Position numbers and translations under genes: made by a program
Assembly (NCBI GenBank): GCA_002102555.1
Contig: MCFL01000072.1
Coordinates: 58,348-122,347, forward strand
Direction of reading: 5' to 3'
Length of the DNA stretch: 64,000 nt
DNA from: Catenaria anguillulae PL171
Taxonomy: Eukaryota; Blastocladiomycota; Blastocladiomycetes; Blastocladiales; Catenariaceae
Part shown: piece by piece, positions 1-10,804 of the stretch
Position numbering within the stretch: position 1 is the stretch's first letter
How the letters are laid out: every line of letters starts with the position of its first letter
The notes under the pieces: model-generated
The model's input: the letters and a program-made list of their open reading frames with translations, nothing else
Database searches by the model: none
What the model was told of the DNA's origin: nothing

Positions 1-845
1 GACTTCCCACCAACATTGTACTACAAGGTGTTTGTGCACCGTCCAACAATCGACATTGGTTCGTTTGCACCGAGAAACTACGTGAATCCATGCGACCCCC
101 GGAAGGAGAAGTGCTACCGCCGCTTCGAAAACAATGGCTGGCGGCCAGCATTGCAGCAATCCGAGGTATGTGCCTTGGTTTGCGCACATTGCGAAGTAGA
201 TTGCGATGGGACGACTGATAACAATTGCTGTAAAATCGCCTAGCCTTACGAGATTTTCAACGACGCGGTGTATCTGAAGTCCACGAGTGTCCGCATTCAT
301 ACCCGCCATTGCCAAAACAACGGCGCGAGGAAAAGGAGAAGCTCAAAAAGCAAAAACGTGTCGAATGGATGCGTAAACTGTACCAACTCAACTTGCTTAA
401 TGTGAGCAATTCGGAGGGCGTAGCAGACGCGACTCGCGGTCTGGCCAGCTCACCAGACACGACTCTATCACCTTTGGCGAAGAGGATGGTCCGATGACGT
501 GCTAGTTTGGTGGGCGAGTGCATTGGATTTCGAGCAGTACTCGAAGGACTGGGCTGTTTTGGCGACGGCCGCGACATTTGAGACCCAAAAGCAAGGGCGC
601 AAATTAGCAGGGCAACCCATCACGGATGAGCTTGGGAGACTCTTGGGAAGAATCTCACCAAGCATGTTTGGTGAAGAGGACGATGATCAAGAAGAATTCG
701 GGGCTGGGCTGTTGTCGACGGCCAGCAGCAGAGCGTCCTCAGCAAAACATCGAGACATGGGACCTTTCGGTCGCACAGGTAGCCCCAGTGTACTCCCTGC
801 AATCGCCCGTGTTGCCCCTGATGTCCTCCCGGAGTCTGTTAGCAT
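1..845 (+). CDS. MFI/C11orf65-like protein, 5' end cut by window
   Basis: The frame open at base 1 reads DFPPTLYYKVFVHRP, then NNGWRP. These are hallmarks of vertebrate MFI (C11orf65), a small protein tied to mitochondrial fission control. An intron with GTATGT...CTAG ends spans 166-243. Downstream, REEKEKLKKQKRVEWMRKLY (about 322-381) and DDVLVWWASALDFEQYSKDW (about 493-552) match the family's basic helix and the VDEVLNW...NFDEY segment in order. The reading frame slips by -1 near 299, 470 and 492, each explained by one missing base, so I take it as one gene with sequence errors. The last codons before a GTGAGT donor at 846 end the recognisable homology; whether another exon follows is unclear. 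The call rests on remembered family sequence, without a search. Confidence 0.6.
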
Positions 846-985
846 GTGAGTGCATCCATCCTATTCCTCCCACGTTTGGACGACATTCGTGGAAAGACAA
901 GTTTGGGTTTGCTTTCGTCGCAGAACAATAGAACCCATGGCTTTCACCATGAATGGCATAATTGATCTCCGCCATACAAGTACAG

Positions 986-1957
986 GAAACCGCTGGCACA
1001 ACCCCAGGAAGAATTGCCTTTGTGGGAGCGCGAAGCAAGCGGCACTTGAGCAATCTATGTGAGACACTTGCTTCGAGGTCCAATCCTTCCACAGGCGTGC
1101 ACCGTCGACTGGTGATAAAGGCGGTTCGCCTTGAAAACACGGCAAAGGTATCCAGCAAATCGTGGCCAGAGCGGGAGCTCGAAATTTTGCAATCCGTGTC
1201 CCACCGAAATGTCTGCCACTTGGTGGCTTGGGCGTGGGATTTCACTCATCACGTTTTGTACATTGGCACAACCTATGCGGATGCTGGTATTGATCTTTGC
1301 CAACAGTCGTCGACTCAACGACTACATAATTGACCTTTATTCACACACCACAGGTGATTTGCAAAGCTACCTCAAGCACAGGCGACAGCGCCCACTTAGC
1401 GACTTTTCGCTGCTCTCCATTACCCTTCAACTTTGCGAAGCACTCGGATATCTCCATTCCGTAGGCCTCATCCATCGAGATGTGAAATCAAGCAACGTTT
1501 TCTTACAGCGAATTTATGATCAAGAGGCCCGGCAGCGTTTGGGAAAGTTTCTGGTCGTCCTGGGTGATTTAGGTGAAGCGCGGGTCTTGTCCAATTCCAG
1601 CTCAGTTGCATCCAGTATGGTGGGTTCGCCGGCGTACTGGAGCCCCGAGTTGTGCGTGGGGGCCAAGTATCATCGAGCTGCGGATGTGTGGGCACTCGGC
1701 ATCGTGCTCTATGAGAGCGCTACACTCACTCGCCATTCCAAGGGCACTCGCTTGTGACATTGATGCAGAGCATAGTTCATGACAGACTAACCTTCCCAAA
1801 GGACTGGGATGTTTCCATTGGGCGGCGAGCGATTGAGCCCATCATCAAGGGTGCACTTATCAAGCATCAAACGGACCGGTGGACCATGCGCACGATTCTT
1901 CAGGTCCTTGTTGGGTTTAGGCGTTCTTCAAAGTACAGCGCAGCGCAGCAAGTGTAA
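986..1957 (+). CDS. Protein kinase, NEK-like catalytic domain
   Basis: A Ser/Thr kinase domain is clear. It has a beta-3 VIKAV lysine (about 1112-1126), helix C with ERELEIL, then YADAGDLQSYL after the hinge, GLIHRDVKSSNVFL (HRD loop), GDLGEA (DFG variant DLG), SPE in place of APE, and DVWALGIVLYE. A 67-bp phase 1 intron at 1287-1353 joins YADAG to DLQSYL exactly, in the NEK style (GGDL). One -1 slip near 1731 breaks the RPFQG-like segment; the frame then continues through SLVTLMQSIVHDRLTFP to the stop at 1955-1957. The glycine loop and start codon are not resolved: 986-1095 has several candidate frames and may hold a 38-bp intron. It may be a separate gene or, less likely, continuous with the upstream MFI-like gene. 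The substrate is unknown. Confidence 0.65.
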
Positions 1958-2072
1958 TGTGAACATCAGGTTTCTCTTGCATTGTAAATACACAAAAATT
2001 GAGATGACTGAACTCTGGAAGCAAGATGAAACGACCAGATGATACAAGGATGAATATACAAACACTTGGTCC

Positions 2073-5000
2073 TCACATGGTCTCCCACCCACCAGTATCA
2101 TGGGACCCCTCCATCTTCCTCGCCAACAACGACCCGGCATCCTGGCTGCACCACAATTTCTCCAATTCTCGATACCTGCCTGCATGCAACGTCATGGGCC
2201 GTCCCCTGCGATGTCCTAAATCTGGCTCGCCATGCGCATCCAAGTACGGTAATGGTACAAAGTACCCCTTCTCCTCATGCAACAGCAACAGCGCGGCGCG
2301 ATTCAAGTCCAAAAAGTAGCCTACGTCACCGCTGCATTGCGCCATGTGCTGGGTGCACTCGCCGCGGCCAATTGCATCTGTGCAACAGAACGACTGCATG
2401 CACATGCGCGCTCCGCACACAAGGCACTGGGCCACGTCGCGCGGGGCGGTGCCGCATTGGTCACAGATAAAGTCCACGCGTCGGGCGAGAAGAACGTCAA
2501 GGCGCGGTGGGAGCGAAATCAGATGGTAGGACCAGTGGTAGTCGAGGAAGGCGCGCGCGGGTAGTGACGGACCGGACCACGGCTTTGGCGGCCATTGGAC
2601 ACCAAGCACGTGCGAAAGTTGCTCGTGTTCGGTTGAAAAGTCAATATACGGCGAGATGAAGAGGCTGGCTGTTGCAGCTGCACGAAGTAGCATGGCCTTG
2701 CGAAGGAACACAAGCACGCGGTCGGGTCCCTCTTGCTGATGCGCAATGGACATTGCTGATGACAGATAAGCCGGCCACCGATCCTCGCCATCTCCGAAAG
2801 TTGCGACAGCAAACAGAGTCTTGATGACGAGCCAAGCAAATGGGTCTGTCGCCGGCAAATGGTGCACCTCCAACCCGTTCGCATGCTGCCACAGCGCCGC
2901 AGGCGCCGACGCTACAACATTCATGACCAACTGGCGCAAAAACGGCAGCATATGGCTGGGCAACCGCTGGACAATGAGCGGCGAGCCAGGTGTCCACGCA
3001 GGCACCAAATCTGTGCCGTCGCCTGACCCTGTTATCGATGGCCGATACGCAATCTCCAAGCACGCAAGCGTGTACACGAGGGTCGATAACAGCGGGTACT
3101 GCGCGTCGAGTTGCGGCGTCATGATTGGCGATGCGCCCTGGAACGCGGTCATGATGACTGGCCGCCGGCTCGCGTTGCTCATGAGCGTCGGCCGGTGCGA
3201 CAGCGGCGACTTGACCTTGAGCGTGACTTTGGATTCAAGCGCTGGGTTTCGACACGCACATGCGAGTTGCGGCACGAGAGCGGCAGTCACGAGCGGTGCG
3301 GGTGGGTCGCGGTGCCCGTGGAATGCGCGTCCGGACGCGAGGGCTTGCGCCTTGTGCGTTGGCTGGTGGATAAGAACGAGGGTGTTGCACAAAGTCTTGC
3401 ATAATGGGCACAGGTACTCTTCAAACAGGGCCAGCTCTGGGTGGTTGCGCGAGCGTTGCGTTGCTTGGCGGGTCATGATGGTTTGCAAGTATGCGTCGAG
3501 GCAGTGTTTGTGTAGGACGTGGCCACATGCGTGAAGGTATAGGCCAGGGAGCGAGACGGAATCGCCCGGTTGAGAGCTTGACGGGGAAGCAGCAGCGGCC
3601 TTTTCGAGGCGCACCATGGAAGACAGTTCGACGCGGGCAGCGTATCCTGCGGGCTGCGATTCGTCGACAGGAAGTTGACAGACCAGGCATGTTAGTTGCG
3701 ACGGGTTTCCTGGATCCTCGACCAGCTCGTCCTCATCATCCATGTCGTCATCGTCAAGTTCATCAGCAAAATTGGCGGCAAATTGGGCTTGCTGCTTTTG
3801 CATGGCCTCGAGAATCCGCCGCTGTCGCTCGGCGGCGGCCTGCCTCTTGCTGTCAGCCGATTGCGCAGATGCGGCCGCTGAGGCTGAAGCGTCAGACTCT
3901 TGGCTGACTTGCATGGCATCCGGGTCGTCGACCGAGGCGGGGCTGGGAGGGCCGACGGGATCCGATTGCGAATTTGTGCCATGATGTGCTCGTGAAGCCC
4001 ACTGCTTGACGGGAGACTGATCACGGCGTCGAGCAGGTCTGGGTGTGCCAGCAAGAACCACTCCCACGCGGAATGCGACGAGCTTGCAGCGGCGGGTGAA
4101 TCTGGACGTGGGGCTACTGCCGCTGCTGGAGGAAGCGTGAGCGGGCTGTCGGATCGCAACTCCCAAGTGCCAGGGATGCTCATGGCGCTCGACTGAACCG
4201 TAGTCGAGACTGAACTGTGGCCCGAGGCAGTTGTTGCTGCTCTTGGTGGACAGGAAACGCCGGAATCTTTGGCCATGATGGCCAGCAACATGAGCGAGGC
4301 CTCGACAAGCGGCCAGTGGTTGCGCTCCTGCGCAAAGGCAATGACACGAACAAGCCAGGTGGCGAGCGTCGGGTGGAACAAAAACTCGAGCATTGACGGG
4401 CTGACTGGGTCGGGAATCTTGACCAAATTCTTTTCTTTGAGCAGCTTGGCTACTTCAAGGCGGGCGTTGCGGTTGAGGTACTTGAACATGGGATGCACCT
4501 CGGCAAGAAACTCGGGCTTGAGCGTGAACTTTGCGCCAGAGCCGTACGAGTCCAAGAAGGAGCCTTCAGAAGCAACCATGGTGGTGGCGAGCAGGTCGAG
4601 AATGGCATCCAGCTGCGTATCTACAGCATCAAGAATCGGGGCGGGCAGATCCGCCGTCAGCTCCGAGTAGGTCTTTGGCTTGACAATCAAACTGTGAATG
4701 ATGCCACGCCGTGCTCGCTCGTGCATGTCCAAGTTGGGATCGTCGGTCGCAAGGGTCACAAACAAGAGCAACAGATCCTCCATGACTGCCATGGTTTTCG
4801 CCACGTCCTCGGCCATTCCCGGGTCGACACGATCCGGGTACAAACCAAACCGGTCCAAGATCCACGGCACTGCAGATGACGGTGCGCACTGCGCAGCGAG
4901 CTGCACCAGCGCAATATCGGCATCGTACAATTCAGACCGAAACCGTGGGTCCATGGCATAGTAATGCACGAGCGACCGAATGACTGCGCCATTCCTGACC

Positions 5001-6890
5001 CACAACCCTGCCTGCACATGCGACACGAGCGCCACACTGCTCAACGGTTCGTCCAACAAATGCAACAATGGCACCTCGGTCTCGCCCGTGCCCGCCCTCG
5101 AAACCATCCACTGCGGCGTTGGATGCAACGCCCGAAGAAGCAAGTGCAACGGGTTGTACAGGGAGACGCCGCGCGTGCTCAAGATGGACCCGTCGGGGAC
5201 CATAGCACCGCACGGCAGCCGCTTGACGTCAAACGAGAGCTCGGCCTCGACCAGCGTGTTGGCCACGAGGTCGAGCGCGCGCGTGTTGCCCGAGTGCGGC
5301 TTGGCAATGTGTTGGAGTGTGCTGATGAGATGTATGATGATGTGTTGTAGTTCGATCCATGTTTCGTCTTCATATTCGACGTGGGTGCCTGTTGTTCAGC
5401 CAGGGCGAAAAATGACCAAAAGTGAGCATATTGTGGTTGTAAATGGACGAGATAGCAGGACAAAGTGGAAGGTACCTGTTTGTCGATGCTTCTTGTGCTG
5501 GCCATGCAGCAGAACCAGAAACTCGATAAATGGAACGAGCCGTGCAGTGTCGCGTGAAAGATGCTCTTGGACGGCCTCGCATCGAACCAAGTAACGCAAA
5601 TGGCCCAACAAGAGGAGATAATCACGATGAGAACAAAGGGTGTGGTAGTATCAAGCTCCCACTTGTCAACAAACCCAATCGGATGCGAAGACAGTGAGCT
5701 TGCGCCGAGCTGGGTTGCAAACAGGGAGAGAAGCGACAAGAAGAGACCGCCCTCGACCAAGTCGCGCGCCACCGAGTTGGAAGTAAAGAGCTGCACAGCC
5801 AAGTTGAGGATCGAGACCTCCTTTTCGCGCTCGAGCGAAACGTAAATGCCAAACAGGATTGGGTACGCTGCCGAAAACATGCGTGCAAAGCGAATCTTTG
5901 CGGCGGGGTCGACAATGACCGTCGCGACTAGGAACTCGCTGAGCAGTGCGCGTGGCTGTTTCCACAGTTTGTGGTCAATGAGAAACAAGCGAAATAGGCG
6001 TGTCGACCGCTCGGATGGATCAATGTCACGCAATGCAAATGCAGAGTGCGGGCAAGCTTGGCGCACAATTTGGTCGACAGAGTAGAGGAATTGCGCAAAG
6101 ACGGTGTCGAGCTGGATTGGGTCGGATGCTGCATCGCGGGCGTGTGCGATAAACGAGTTCAAAGCGGGTGGTGAAGGCGAAGAGGACGAGGCCAGTTGTG
6201 GGAAGATGGAAGGGAGTGCTTGTGGCGGGTACAAGGCGGGAATCTTGCGCTGTGCGAGTGCAGCTGCATTTGCGGGGCAATGTGGCTCAAAGAGCGCTTG
6301 CAGGACAGCCGCGCGGACCTGTGGGGCTGACGCGTGGTCGGCATTGACGACCATGTCGTGAATCCACGAGATGACGGCAGCCGCCGACATGTGGCGAAGG
6401 GCATTGCGCTTGAGATCGACCGTGACGCCGAGGCGTTCCTGGCGAAGGATACGGCGGCGTCGAGAGCACGCGACAAGGAAGAGGTTTCGAGAATGATGGC
6501 CCTGCCGACCTGATCAACGACCACGGCAGAGCGCTCAGCATCTTGGCGCGAGCAGCGGGCGGCCTTTGCGACGAGGGAAATGACTTGGGAAAAGGAGTGG
6601 ATTTCGTCGTTCCAGAGGCAGACGGACCAGATTGGGTTCTGTGCGGAAGCGGAAGCGGCCTCAGGGTCGAGGGCAGCGGCCGTGAGCAGGACGTGCTGGT
6701 GGGTCGGTGCGGGGTTGGCCTGGGTCGAGTCAAAGTGGAGGAGAAAGGCATCAATGACGTGGTCGAGGGCAGCGGCAATGGCGGCCCTGAGGCCGAGGTC
6801 GTGGTTGTTTCCGTCATCAGTGTGGTGATGGCCGGGAAGGTCGTTGCCCAGAGTGGGCGGGTGATGTGTGTCCATTTCCAAAAAGTCCAT
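2073..6890 (-). CDS. UBR1-type N-recognin E3 ubiquitin ligase lacking the UBR box
   Basis: This is a large RING E3 of the N-degron pathway. From the N terminus (6890 downward) it has a ClpS-like type 2 recognition domain (WSVCLWNDEIHSFSQVI, then VVDQVGRAIILE). Next come helical repeats matching UBR1/UBR2 (LFLIDHKLWKQPRALL, LAVQLFTSNSVARDLVE, ELYDADIALVQLAAQC). A RING region follows (TCLVCQLP ... HACGHVLHKHCLDAYL ... YLCPLCKTLCNTLVLI, about 3630-3390), and then the UBLC cap (CLVCGARMCMQSFCC; PYLDAHGEPDLGHRRGRP). An intron lies at roughly 5398-5480. The frame slips by -1 near 6400 and 3970. The Cys/His-rich UBR box should precede ClpS, but only about 95 low-complexity residues stand there and the divergent eIF3j gene starts 287 bp upstream. 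The box is therefore absent or miscalled. The gene shares a short divergent promoter with eIF3j. Confidence 0.85.
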
Positions 6891-7177
6891 AGTGTTGTGT
6901 CAATGATTGATTCATGATGTATTGCGAGGCACATCAGACACAATTGATTGACAAAATGATCGGCAGCCAGTCACGGTGGCAAGTGGCAACCACCGATCCA
7001 ACGTTAAACGACGATGACCACATCCCTTTTGCCTTTTGCGAGACACAAGACTTCTTTTGCACGGCGAGTTGACATCTTTCTGGGTCCAATCCAAATCCAA
7101 ATCCAAATCCAACGCTTCTATGCACATTCCATTCCGTCTCATTTGATCCCTCGATATCGTCATCACCACACCGTACC

Positions 7178-8290
7178 ATGTCCGACTGGGAAGAATACGC
7201 TCAAGACGCCGCCCCCGCCGTCCCGATCCCCGTCCCCGCAACCAAGATTGCCTCAAAGTGGGACGATGAGGAGGAGGAAAGCGATGTCGCCGATGCCTGG
7301 GACGCCAGCTCCGACGATGCCAGCGATGATGACGATGACCAGGACGACGACGACGAGAACAACAACAAGGCCGCAAAGCCCGCCGCCAAACCTGCCGCCG
7401 CCGCCGCCCCCGGCCGTGGTGCGGCCACGCCTTCCCCGACCCCTCGCTCGGCTTCCGCATCGGCATCGGCATCGGCCTCAGGCAGCTCATCTCCAGCGAC
7501 CAGCGCTCCGCCAAAGAAGCGCTCCATCAAGCAGGCCGCCGCCGAGCGCCAGGCCGCCGAGGAGCAACGGGCTCGCGAGATCCAGGCCAAGCGCGCCGCC
7601 GCCGCAAAGCAGGCAGAGCTCGAGGCGGGCGAGACTCCCGCTGAGCGCCGTGCCCGGTTGCAGCGCCAAGTCGAGGAGGAGGATGCCAAGCATGTCGAGG
7701 ATCTCTTTGGTGCTGGCGGTCCCGTCCCCGTTGTTGGTCCGTCTCGTTGAGTTTTTCTTTTTCTTGTCACCCCTTTGTCTGGATGGTTTACACTCATTTA
7801 TCATTGTATCCAATACCACAGCCAAGCCCACGGCCGAACGCAACCTCCTCACCTTGACCCCACGCACAAAGGCCGAATTTGACGAGTACCTCAACCTCGT
7901 TGTCGAGCGCTTTGCTGATTTCGAAAAGCGCCCCTTGTACGCACCCTTTGTCGACACCCTTGCCCGCAAGTTGTGCGAGCGCATGACAAAGCTCGAGGAC
8001 ATTCGCAAGGTCGCCTCGTCCCTCAATGCCCTTGCCAATGACCGCCAGCGCCAAGAAAAAGAGGCTCAAAAGAAGGGCAAGAAGGCAAACACCAAGAAGC
8101 AGGTGCGGGTCGAGACAGCCGACGATTTCGAGGAGGCTCCTGAGCCGGGCGCGCATTACGCTGGGTACCTTTCTTTTTTTTTTTTTTCTTTTTTTTTTTC
8201 TCTTGCCCTCAACAACATCTCGAGGTCTAGTCCGGCAACTCACTCCTCGTTTTCGCGACACTGTCTAGTGATTATGACGACTTTATGTAA
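7178..8290 (+). CDS. eIF3j: Translation initiation factor eIF3 subunit J
   Basis: eIF3j/Hcr1 helps eIF3 bind the 40S subunit and takes part in recycling in the cytosol. The protein starts MSDWEEYAQDA, has an acidic Asp/Glu stretch (about residues 26-62), an Ala/Ser-rich linker, and a coiled basic segment (KKRSIKQAAAERQAAEEQRA). The conserved core is LLTLTPRTKAEFDEYLNLVV ... LARKLCERM. Exons 7178-7709, 7822-8164 and 8269-8290 join in phases 1 and 2, and the last encodes the family's typical DYDDFM end before TAA. The introns are 112 and 104 bp; the second has a long T run (about 8170-8202). No frame break is seen, so this model is one of the cleanest in the window. A four-copy AAATCC repeat sits about 70 bp upstream of the ATG. 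Confidence 0.93.
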
Positions 8291-8959
8291 ACCGAGCACT
8301 TGTTTTGTTTTGTTTTCTTTTCTTGGTTTTGCTTGTCATCCGTTCATTTGTGTGTTAGCTTGTCACACATGTTATGCATTGTACCGCTCAACCTGTTCTC
8401 CTACTGTCTCCTTACGGTTTCATGTTGCTCCGCACGCCCCGCACTCCTGCCCAACACATGGACGACCGTGGCCCTGTGTATAACCCAGCACTAACCAGAA
8501 GCAAATGAGCGTGGGAACCGTTTTGTCGCCCGGCCCTGATTGAGATTGTGTCAAACAAGGCCCAGGGCTTTCCGGGATCAGAGCTTGATTGCGGCATCGG
8601 ACAGTGGGGTATACTTACCTTCGATGGCAATGCGCCTTTTCAAGCTGGGCGTGCTCTGCCAGCCAAGGGTCCTCGACGTTGAGCGTATGCGACACATTAT
8701 GATATCTGGGTGGGTGAAAAAAATGGAATATATTTATCTCTATTTCCAATCATATGCCACACTCGAGCGACGTGAAACGAAACGAAGAATATTGAAGAGG
8801 AACAGGGGAACAAGGCTGCATGCACGATCAAAGGACCAAAGAGATGAGAAGCGCAAGCACAATTCCGGTCTGTGTGTTGAGACTTGGTTGAGTTCCCAAA
8901 TGGAGCCAGCCGCCGCGGATGACGACGTTGGATTGCAACGTCCATGCGCGGTTTTGGAC
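8291..8959. other. Intergenic, eIF3j 3' flank
   Basis: The first 150 bases are T-rich and likely hold the eIF3j 3' UTR. I see no conserved coding sequence. Short open frames on both strands have no recognisable motif. Confidence 0.5.
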
Positions 8960-9632
8960 CCGAGGACTTCATAGGTAACCCCCATGGCGAGAGCACACCG
9001 GAAGGAGCATGGTCGTGTGGTGTGGTCCAAACGTTAATACCTTGCGAATACCAACGAAAAGAGTGACCATCTCTTGGTTGCATGTGCGCTCGACCTTGCC
9101 ATTTTTGAAGTATTAGCATGGGCAGCGACCCATGGCACGCCATGCCGACTTAGGTGCACAGGAGTGGCAGTACGCCGCGAGGATTTCGTCCATGGTTGCG
9201 TTGAGATTGACGAAGCTGTCAATCTCCCGGCCCGGCCAGCGTGCGGGAGGAGCGGATCACCACAGCTTGAGCATGGGAAGGACGTACCAGCTCGTTGCCA
9301 CCGAGACGTCGACATACTTGCTGTGCGGTAGCCTTGACAGCGAAAAGCGAGCAGAGCCACGGTCGCAGTCGTGCGGGTGGGCATAGACGTGGTGCGTGGA
9401 GCAGTCACGGTTATCACCATCACCTTGGCCGATGAAGTGGCATGGTAATGCCACCCAGATTCCATCCTCGAACCGCCGAAACCTGCGCGACTTGAACTTG
9501 AGTGCAATGGACTGGTTTACAGGGCTTGCGCATGCTCGACGGGTCACAATTGATGTCTGCTAGTAAAGTGAAGGAGAACAGATTTGCCCAAACCTTTGCC
9601 GACAACACAACTGTGGGTCCAACAAACATCAA
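8960..9632 (-). CDS. Unrecognised small protein, gene model uncertain
   Basis: The minus strand carries protein-like sequence in pieces. A possible start with a hydrophobic N terminus lies at 9632 (MMFVGPTVVLSAKVW). It is followed in another frame by FRRFEDGIWVALPCHFIGQG, then DCSTHHVYAHPHDCDRGSAR and SKYVDVSVATSWYVLPML (about 9510-9260). A third frame continues with REIDSFVNLNATMDEILAAY. The frame changes fit the -1 slips seen across the window, or small introns. Two Cys and several His lie close together, but I recognise no family. The 3' end is not defined. Confidence 0.3.
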
Positions 9633-10157
9633 CCGACTTTAAGTCCACCGACATGTCAATTTCTTGATCATGCAGTGTAAAATTTACTTAAGCACAGAAG
9701 CAATCGTCAACCGACAACTTTTGCTCTTTCCAACACCGACTGTGGGAAATCAAGTGCGTGACCGACAACTGAACTGTGAGCTGCCTTCTTTGCACGAGCC
9801 AAGCCTGCAATTCAATAAGTCAAGGCCAAATATCAGTCACATTGAAGTCATTGAACTGGCGAGTCCAGATTGACAAAAATAAACATTGAATGAATGTAGG
9901 ACAGCATCTTCGTACTTGTTCTGTGGACGTGACGTGCGATTGTGTCCTTCCAGTCGGCAAGCCGTGCATTTCCTTCTCGCTGTCACTTTGCTTGGCAGCT
10001 CAGATGGCATTAGCTGCAATGAGCAACCCTTGGTTGCGCCGGTTGCTCTTGAAGGCTGGGCTTCTTGACTGAAGCCGGGTTAACTGAGTTCGATGCTTGA
10101 CGCTTGCGAGGCGGCTTGCTTGGAGTCGCTAGACCCGGCGATAAATCAATACTCGAA
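9633..10157. other. Intergenic, nothing recognised
   Basis: AT-richer than its surroundings, with no supported coding sequence, RNA gene or repeat. Confidence 0.5.
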
Positions 10158-10700
10158 ATGGATTTCCCTGCGGATGTCCTGCGCACACTTGCAACGAACT
10201 TTCTTGCTTGCTGTCCTCTTTCTCTCAAGGCAGCTTAGGATCCGCTTGTCGACGCCTGGGCGACCAACCCTTGGCGTATGCAAGCGTGGGTTTGCGATGG
10301 AGCGACTTTGGTTGTAGGAGATGACAGGCTGGGTGGAATGTATACGCGAAATGCGAAGTTTGACTGGATTACAATCTGGACGAGAGCGTATGTAGGTACC
10401 GAGAGTGCAATGATTGGCGACCCCGGCGATGTGCTTGAGATGCGACGAGTAGTCGATGTCTCGCAGCTGGTCACGTGTTGATTCCGGTCGGTGTTGGAAA
10501 GAGCAAAAGTTGTCGGTTGACGATTGCAATGGTTCCATGTAGAGTGCACCGAGCAAGAAATCAACGCGTCGGTGGACTTGAAGCACTTGACGATTATTTA
10601 CTTTACCCGTCAAGTGCGCGTTGTCCACCGATCGGACGCACTGTCTTCACCTCTTTGCTTTCCGAAGCAGCTTCGGCATAAGGTACGTTTAAGACTGGAA
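10158..10700 (+). CDS. Possible F-box-like gene, broken or poorly sequenced
   Basis: From an ATG at 10158 the frame reads MDFPADVLRTLATNFLACCP, which resembles the start of an F-box. A Trp-rich stretch follows (DPLVDAWATNPWRMQAW, then FDWITIWTRAYVGTE). The same frame later reads QWFHVECTEQEINASVDL at about 10527. Three in-frame stops interrupt it, so it is either a pseudogene, contains unplaced introns, or suffers from base-call errors. The QWFHVEC piece looks like the second half of a PHD finger, but no first half can be read. It lies just upstream of, and in the same direction as, the PHD-JmjC gene and could be a decayed relative or an unrelated F-box gene. Confidence 0.28.
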
Positions 10701-10804
10701 CTTGCTATGTTGGTTGATGTGATGGACTGCCTGCACTATCAAATAGTCTTCCCGTACAAATCAACAACTCGTCGTCGCACTGCTCAACGTTCACTAGTCT
10801 CGTC

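Noticed and set aside
846-1095. Fusion of the MFI-like protein to the kinase
   Set aside because: A donor at 846 and possible acceptor at 985 exist, but no frame joins the two parts cleanly and no known protein has this fusion; kept as separate genes.
10146-10628. 160-aa minus-strand open frame
   Set aside because: No motif, and the plus strand of the same region reads as more protein-like.
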